Shown: positions 6,653 to 10,513 of the stretch, piece by piece
How positions within the stretch are numbered: position 1 is the first letter of the stretch
Layout: each line of letters starts with the position of its first letter
Origin: Erysipelotrichia bacterium
GTDB taxonomy: Bacteria > Bacillota_I > Bacilli_A > Erysipelotrichales > Erysipelotrichaceae
Assembly: GCA_009916335.1 (NCBI GenBank)
Contig: SAAR01000106.1
Span: forward strand, 1-10,513
Reading direction: 5' to 3'
Length of the DNA stretch: 10,513 nucleotides
The notes under the pieces: model-generated
Told to the model about the DNA's origin: nothing
What the model saw: the letters and a program-made list of their open reading frames with translations, nothing else
Databases searched by the model: none
Program-made: the position numbers and the translations under genes

Positions 6653-6681
6653 ATTTTACAGGTTATTAAATAAATTATCAA
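6653..6681 (-). promoter_or_regulatory. Promoter of the GGDEF/EAL gene
   Basis: On the minus strand TTGATA (6681-6676) and TAAAAT (6658-6653) each match the sigma-A consensus at five of six positions with a 17-base spacer. Transcription would start near 6646, about 49 bases before the ATG. The -10 box is embedded in TAAAATATAACC, part of a motif repeated nearby (TTTAATAACC in the spacer, and an inverted copy at 6786-6796). Confidence 0.65.
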
Positions 6682-6721
6682 CTATTTTGTTTTTATCTTA
6701 TAAATTCCCATTTTATCACAT

Positions 6722-6770
6722 AAAAAAAGAATTATCGGTATAAAAAATATCTCTTTATACAAATAATTCT
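6722..6770 (-). terminator. Intrinsic terminator of the AI-2E family gene
   Basis: On the minus strand a long hairpin is built from AGAATTAT (6770-6763) with ATAATTCT (6735-6728), then, beyond a two-base internal mismatch, GTATAAA (6760-6754) with TTTATAC (6744-6738). Seven T residues follow, overlapping the last stem base (6728-6722). It begins about 62 bases after the stop codon of the AI-2E gene and separates it from the promoter of the GGDEF/EAL gene. Confidence 0.88.
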
Positions 6771-6832
6771 AACTATTAAAATATAAAAATATAACCACTT
6801 ATATCATGTTTACAACATGCGTTTATACAAAA

Positions 6833-7987
6833 CTACAACGTATTTTCTTGATTGATGTCAATCTGTTTCATTTCTAGGCGAAGATTAATATACTCTTTTA
6901 GTGCATAGTAAATAACCGCAAAAGTAGGAACACCGATAAACATACCTACTACATTAAATAACGCTCCTCCAAGGGTAACTGAAAATAAAATCCAGAAACT
7001 AGGTAACCCTAATTTATCCCCTAAAATAAGAGGTCCTAAAATATTTCCATCAAATTGTTGTAAGATAAGAATGAAAATAACAAAATATAACGATTGAATC
7101 GGTTGAATGATCAACAAGATGAAAATACCAGGAATTGCCCCAATAAATGGTCCAAATACAGGAATCATATTCGTAATTCCAACAATCACACTAAGCAAAG
7201 CAGCATATTTAATGCCTAATAGTGATAAACCGATATAACAGATAACCCCAATAATTAAAGAGTCAATCGCCTTACCAACGATGAAATCATAGAAAACTTG
7301 TTTGATAATATTGACTAATCGTCTTAAATAAGTAGCAACTGGTTTTGGTAAGATCGCAAAATTAATTTTTTTCACATTACTAATAAATACTTCTTTATCC
7401 AACAATAAATACATAGCGGCTGCAACACCGATTAAAATATTTAAAAGTGCTTTGATGATGCCATAAGAAGTAGATACAATTGTAGGTAATGTCGAAGTGA
7501 ACATATCCGCAAAATACGTTAAAAAATCACTACTTTTTCCAACAATTTCATTAATTTTTGTCGTGTCTAAATGATAATCCTCAAATACATCGGTAATAAA
7601 CTTAGTAAAACGGGTGATATAAATTTCATTATGCGAAACAAGATCGCTCACACTGCCAATGACAGCTGGGACAATTAAATAAAATAAGAAAGCAACTACT
7701 GCAATCGCAATGACTAATGACAACAACATGGATAATGTTCTTTTCCCTTTGCCTTTGCAATGCCAATTAGCAAAAACTCGTTTTTCAAAAAACATAACAA
7801 TAGGATCTAATAAAAAGGCTAAAGCAAACCCAATGATAAAGGGAAAAAGCATACTTGTTATCTTACCCCATAAGTTTGATATAACACTAAAATTTGTTAG
7901 TAATACATATAGAATCAAAGTAAACGCTGAAATAATTATGCCAACATGTATTTTTTCTCTCATTTCCTTTGTTACTTTTATTTTCAT
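6833..7987 (-). CDS. AI-2E family transporter (PerM/YtvI-like membrane protein)
   Basis: A 384-residue polytopic membrane protein of the AI-2E (PerM, UPF0118) family. Members include the proposed AI-2 exporter TqsA, sporulation protein YtvI and Na+(Li+)/H+ antiporters; the substrate cannot be read from this sequence. About seven or eight hydrophobic segments are visible, with a soluble segment at about 110-165. Family hallmarks are GKAIDSLIIG (238-247), TNMIPVFGPFIGAIPG (272-287) and QQFDGNILGPLILG (310-323). GTG at 7996 opens the longest frame, but ATG 7987 is preferred because AAAGGGTG lies eight bases before it; this drops three residues. The gene sits alone between two terminators, downstream of pyk. 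A terminator separates it from pyk, so any co-transcription would be by read-through. Length is ordinary for the family. Confidence 0.9.
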   Translation of the reverse strand: MKIKVTKEMREKIHVGIIISAFTLILYVLLTNFSVISNLWGKITSMLFPFIIGFALAFLLDPIVMFFEKRVFANWHCKGKGKRTLSMLLSLVIAIAVVAFLFYLIVPAVIGSVSDLVSHNEIYITRFTKFITDVFEDYHLDTTKINEIVGKSSDFLTYFADMFTSTLPTIVSTSYGIIKALLNILIGVAAAMYLLLDKEVFISNVKKINFAILPKPVATYLRRLVNIIKQVFYDFIVGKAIDSLIIGVICYIGLSLLGIKYAALLSVIVGITNMIPVFGPFIGAIPGIFILLIIQPIQSLYFVIFILILQQFDGNILGPLILGDKLGLPSFWILFSVTLGGALFNVVGMFIGVPTFAVIYYALKEYINLRLEMKQIDINQENTL

Positions 7988-7995
7988 TTTTTTCA

Positions 7996-8003
7996 CACCC
8001 TTT
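7996..8003 (-). promoter_or_regulatory. Ribosome binding site fixing the AI-2E gene start
   Basis: AAAGGGTG on the minus strand is eight bases before ATG 7987. The GTG at 7996 overlaps the end of this site and cannot use it at normal spacing. Confidence 0.65.
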
Positions 8004-8009
8004 GTTAGT

Positions 8010-8018
8010 ATTCTACCA
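8010..8018 (-). promoter_or_regulatory. Possible extended -10 promoter of the AI-2E gene
   Basis: The minus strand reads TGGTAGAAT (8018-8010), a TGn plus TAGAAT extended -10 element, with no good -35 box. The predicted start near 8003 would leave a leader of only about 16 bases that begins at the ribosome site, so this is tentative; read-through of the pyk terminator is an alternative source of transcript. Confidence 0.3.
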
Positions 8019-8035
8019 TTTTTTTTCGCTTTTGC

Positions 8036-8065
8036 ATATAAAAGAAAGAGGGACTCGCCCTCTTT
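8036..8065 (-). terminator. Intrinsic terminator of pfkA-pyk
   Basis: On the minus strand AAAGAGGG (8065-8058) pairs perfectly with CCCTCTTT (8052-8045) around loop CGAGT, followed by CTTTTATAT. The stem is GC-rich for this genome, but the T-tail is interrupted. It starts 11 bases after the pyk stop codon. Confidence 0.82.
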
Positions 8066-8076
8066 TCTTATGTTGA

Positions 8077-9489
8077 TTATCTAATTTCTACAATACGCAT
8101 CACATTTGTTGCCCCAGTACCTGATGGGTAACCAGCAACAACGATAATCGTATCTCCTGGTTTCAATCCATGTGCTTTTGCAACAACATTAGCCATTTCT
8201 GTTTCTGTATCTTTTGTATTCAATTGATCAGAAACCATTGTATGTACACCCCAGTTAGCTGCTAAGCTACGTTCAGTAGCAGGATCAAAAGTAACAGCTA
8301 AAACAGGACAACAAGGTCTAAATTTAGAAATTCTTCTAGCACTTGCTCCTGATTGTGTAAAGACAACAATTGCTTTCACATCAATTGTTAAAGTTGTATC
8401 TGCCACAGATACCCCAATTGCATCTTCATTTGTACGTTTACTAGATTTGATAGACTCTTTTAAACGATCACGATAATTAATCGTTGGTTCAATTCCATTC
8501 GCAATGGTTACCATTGTTTGCACCGCTTCAGCAGGATACATACCAGCAGCACTTTCTCCAGATAGCATAATACAATCTGTACCATCTAAGATAGCATTTG
8601 CCACATCACTTGCTTCTGCTCTTGTTGGTCTTGGATTTCCTTGCATACTTTCTAACATATGTGTAGCAGTAACAACAGGTTTTCCTGCTATATTACAACG
8701 TTTAATCATTTCTTTTTGATAGATAGGAACTAATTCTAAAGAAACATCAACACCTAAATCACCACGAGCAACCATGATTCCATCTGCTTCATCAATAATA
8801 TCATCTAAGTTATCATATCCTTCTTGGTTTTCAATCTTAGCGATAATCTGAATATTTTCTTTTCCTTCTTCTTTTAAGATTTTCTTAATATCTAAAATAT
8901 CTTGTCTTCTTCTAGTAAAAGAAGCAGCAATATAATCTACATTGTTTTTACAACCAAAACGAATATCTGCTTCATCTTTTGCAGAAATGAATGGCATACT
9001 CAACTTAACATTAGGTAAGTTACAACCTTTTTTAGATTTTAATGTATGAGGATTTTCTACACGACAAACAAGTTCTCCTTCTTTCTTTTCAAGAATCGTA
9101 ACTTTCATCTTTCCATCATCCATTAAAATATTTCCACCAACTTCAACATCTTCAAAGATTTCAGGACATTGAATATGGAAACGTTCATGATTTCCTAATA
9201 CTTTTTCTCTTAAAATAGTAACAATATCACCTTTTGCGAAATCAACAGCACCATTTTCAAAATCACCTAAACGTACTTCAGGTCCTTTTGTATCTAACAA
9301 AATAGCAACATTGTTTCCTTTTACATCTGCGACTTCACGAATGCTTTTAATACGATTCCCATGTTCTTCATAATCACCATGCGAGAAATTTAAACGACAG
9401 ATATTCATTCCAATATCCATTAATTTCCCAAGCATCTCTTTGCTTTCTGAAGCAGGTCCAATCGTACATATAATTTTAGTTTTCTTCAT
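8077..9489 (-). CDS. pyk: Pyruvate kinase
   Basis: A 470-residue cytoplasmic enzyme for the last step of glycolysis, PEP + ADP to pyruvate + ATP. The (beta/alpha)8 barrel shows the substrate- and metal-binding residues: CRLNFSHG (31-38, with R32 and S36), LLDTKGPEVR (64-73), the signature IIAKIENQEG (215-224, catalytic K218 and metal ligand E220), MVARGDLG (239-246, D244) and TATHMLESM (274-282, T276). The B domain (about 71-170) and the C-terminal regulatory domain (about 350-470, ending VVAGYPSGTGATNVMRIVEI) are complete. The length is that of the short form, without the extra PEP-utiliser domain found in some Bacillus enzymes. ATG 9489 has AAGGAAGGAA five bases upstream. It follows pfkA by 21 bases and ends at the hairpin at 8045-8065. 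One mild oddity is H277 where most enzymes have Q. Confidence 0.97.
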   Translation of the reverse strand: MKKTKIICTIGPASESKEMLGKLMDIGMNICRLNFSHGDYEEHGNRIKSIREVADVKGNNVAILLDTKGPEVRLGDFENGAVDFAKGDIVTILREKVLGNHERFHIQCPEIFEDVEVGGNILMDDGKMKVTILEKKEGELVCRVENPHTLKSKKGCNLPNVKLSMPFISAKDEADIRFGCKNNVDYIAASFTRRRQDILDIKKILKEEGKENIQIIAKIENQEGYDNLDDIIDEADGIMVARGDLGVDVSLELVPIYQKEMIKRCNIAGKPVVTATHMLESMQGNPRPTRAEASDVANAILDGTDCIMLSGESAAGMYPAEAVQTMVTIANGIEPTINYRDRLKESIKSSKRTNEDAIGVSVADTTLTIDVKAIVVFTQSGASARRISKFRPCCPVLAVTFDPATERSLAANWGVHTMVSDQLNTKDTETEMANVVAKAHGLKPGDTIIVVAGYPSGTGATNVMRIVEIR

Positions 9490-9510
9490 AAAAATTCCTT
9501 CCTTCTAATT

Positions 9511-10473
9511 TTATACTAAACGATCAAATAAATTTTGTAGTTCTTTTCTTGAAGCTCTAGGCATATTTAATGCTTCTTCAATAGGCACTCCTACTATTTC
9601 CCCTCTTTGAATTCCAACACATTGTCCACCGATTCCCTGCATTAACAAATCAACCGCTTTTTCTCCCATACGAGAAGCTAATACACGATCATTTGGCGTT
9701 GGTGAACCTCCACGCTGAACGTGTCCTAAAACGGTTGCACGTCCAGAAAAACCAGTGAATTGACTTACTTTTCTAGCAAATGAATCAACATCGGTAATTT
9801 TTTCAGAAATTACCACAATCGCATGTCTTTTTTTCTTTACTAAATCAAATTCTTTTAATCGACCTAATACTTCTGTTTCTTCAAATCCTGTTTGTGCAGT
9901 AACAACGATTTCTGCTCCACAAGCTAATCCAGAATATAAAGCTAAATCTCCACAACGATTTCCCATCACTTCCACAACGGAACAACGATGATGAGAGTTT
10001 GAAGTATCTCTTAGCTTATCGACTGCTTCTACCACCGTTTGCAACGCAGTGTCAAAACCGATCGTAGTATCTGTACTTGTAATATCATTATCAATGGTAC
10101 CTGGTAAACCAATACAATTGATACCCATATCCGTTAATGCCAACGCACCACGATAACTACCATCTCCACCGATGACTACAATGGCTTCAATACCAAATTT
10201 GTTTAACTGTTCTACGGCTTTTTTTCTCACTTCTATATCTTTGAATTCTGGTAATCGTGCCGAACCTAACATCGTTCCTCCACGATCTAGAATATCAGAA
10301 ACTTTTTCACGAGTTAACACTTCAATGTTACCTTCTACCATACCACGATAGCCATCATGAATACCATATACCTCTAACCCTGCTTTTGTCGCCACTCTAG
10401 TAACAGCACGAATCGCTGCATTCATTCCAGGTGCATCTCCACCAGAGGTTAAAACACCAATTCTTTTTACCAT
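9511..10473 (-). CDS. pfkA: ATP-dependent 6-phosphofructokinase
   Basis: A 320-residue cytoplasmic enzyme, typical of bacterial PfkA, that converts fructose 6-phosphate + ATP to fructose 1,6-bisphosphate + ADP, the committed step of glycolysis. Visible sites are [10 protein letters not shown] (9-18, ATP binding), R22 and R26 (effector binding by comparison with Bacillus PFK), GGTMLGSAR (65-73), GGDGS (102-106), PGTIDND (124-130, catalytic D128), MGNRCGDLA (170-178) and [10 protein letters not shown] (250-259). G105 in GGDGS marks the ATP-dependent type; pyrophosphate-dependent enzymes carry Asp there. ATG 10473 is preceded by GGAGGT at six bases. It is the first gene of pfkA-pyk within the window. 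In many Firmicutes dnaE precedes this pair, but that region lies outside the window. Confidence 0.97.
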   Translation of the reverse strand: MVKRIGVLTSGGDAPGMNAAIRAVTRVATKAGLEVYGIHDGYRGMVEGNIEVLTREKVSDILDRGGTMLGSARLPEFKDIEVRKKAVEQLNKFGIEAIVVIGGDGSYRGALALTDMGINCIGLPGTIDNDITSTDTTIGFDTALQTVVEAVDKLRDTSNSHHRCSVVEVMGNRCGDLALYSGLACGAEIVVTAQTGFEETEVLGRLKEFDLVKKKRHAIVVISEKITDVDSFARKVSQFTGFSGRATVLGHVQRGGSPTPNDRVLASRMGEKAVDLLMQGIGGQCVGIQRGEIVGVPIEEALNMPRASRKELQNLFDRLV

Positions 10474-10479
10474 ATTGTT

Positions 10480-10504
10480 ACCTCCAATATCCTGTTTAAT
10501 GATA
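10480..10504 (-). promoter_or_regulatory. pfkA ribosome site and possible extended -10 element
   Basis: GGAGGT (10485-10480) lies six bases before the pfkA ATG. About ten bases further upstream the minus strand reads TGGTATCAT (10504-10496), which could be an extended -10 element. Any -35 box would be beyond the window edge, so the promoter call is weak while the ribosome site is clear. Confidence 0.4.
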
Positions 10505-10513
10505 CCATTATTC

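Noticed and set aside
6805..6819. Hairpin CATGTT-TAC-AACATG after the AI-2E gene
   Set aside because: Six-bp stem without a T-run; the long hairpin at 6722-6770 with seven T residues is the better terminator.
7710..8084. Open frame of 124 codons on the + strand over the start of the AI-2E gene
   Set aside because: Antisense shadow with no recognisable family; it crosses the start and upstream signals of the AI-2E gene and the pyk terminator.
8077..10473. pfkA-pyk as a notable gene cluster
   Set aside because: This is a standard glycolytic operon of Firmicutes with normal lengths and motifs.

Overview
The window looks like a chromosomal housekeeping segment of a low-GC, spore-forming, anaerobic Firmicute. 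The base composition is AT-rich (roughly one third G+C by eye), the standard genetic code fits, ribosome binding sites are strong and Gram-positive in style, and intrinsic terminators with T-runs follow most transcription units. A YunB-type sporulation protein, a rubrerythrin and a KtrAB potassium system fit this picture. I lean weakly towards Erysipelotrichia or a relative, but this is inference from gene style and not a marker-based placement.

Layout: apart from a 64-base gene tail on the + strand at the left edge, every gene is on the minus strand, so transcription runs from high to low coordinates. From the right: pfkA (6-phosphofructokinase) and pyk (pyruvate kinase) form a glycolytic operon with a 21-bp gap, closed by a terminator at 8045-8065. 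Next is a single AI-2E family (PerM/YtvI-like) membrane protein closed by a long hairpin at 6722-6770. Then comes an 812-residue c-di-GMP protein (PAS, degenerate GGDEF, intact EAL, two C-terminal PAS-like modules), followed by rubrerythrin with tandem candidate promoters and its own terminator. Then ktrB-ktrA, encoding the pore and the RCK gating subunit of a potassium uptake system, ends at a strong terminator. Finally yunC-yunB (DUF1805 protein and YunB sporulation protein) has a possible sporulation-type promoter and runs convergently into the + strand gene tail.

Functionally, pfkA-pyk supply the two classical control points of glycolysis. KtrAB handles potassium and, by family knowledge, is a usual c-di-AMP target. 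The PAS-EAL protein probably lowers c-di-GMP in response to small-molecule or redox signals. Rubrerythrin detoxifies peroxide in an anaerobe. YunB/YunC point to endospore formation.

There is no gene-free stretch above 300 bases, and I see no tRNA, rRNA, CRISPR, insertion sequence, prophage or recognisable riboswitch. I do not see a clearly novel system. The most worthwhile items are the architecture of the PAS-GGDEF*-EAL-PAS-PAS protein, the palindrome and tandem promoters ahead of rubrerythrin, the repeated motif at the promoter of the c-di-GMP gene, and the yunC-yunB pair with its unusual overlap and candidate sigma-E -10 element.
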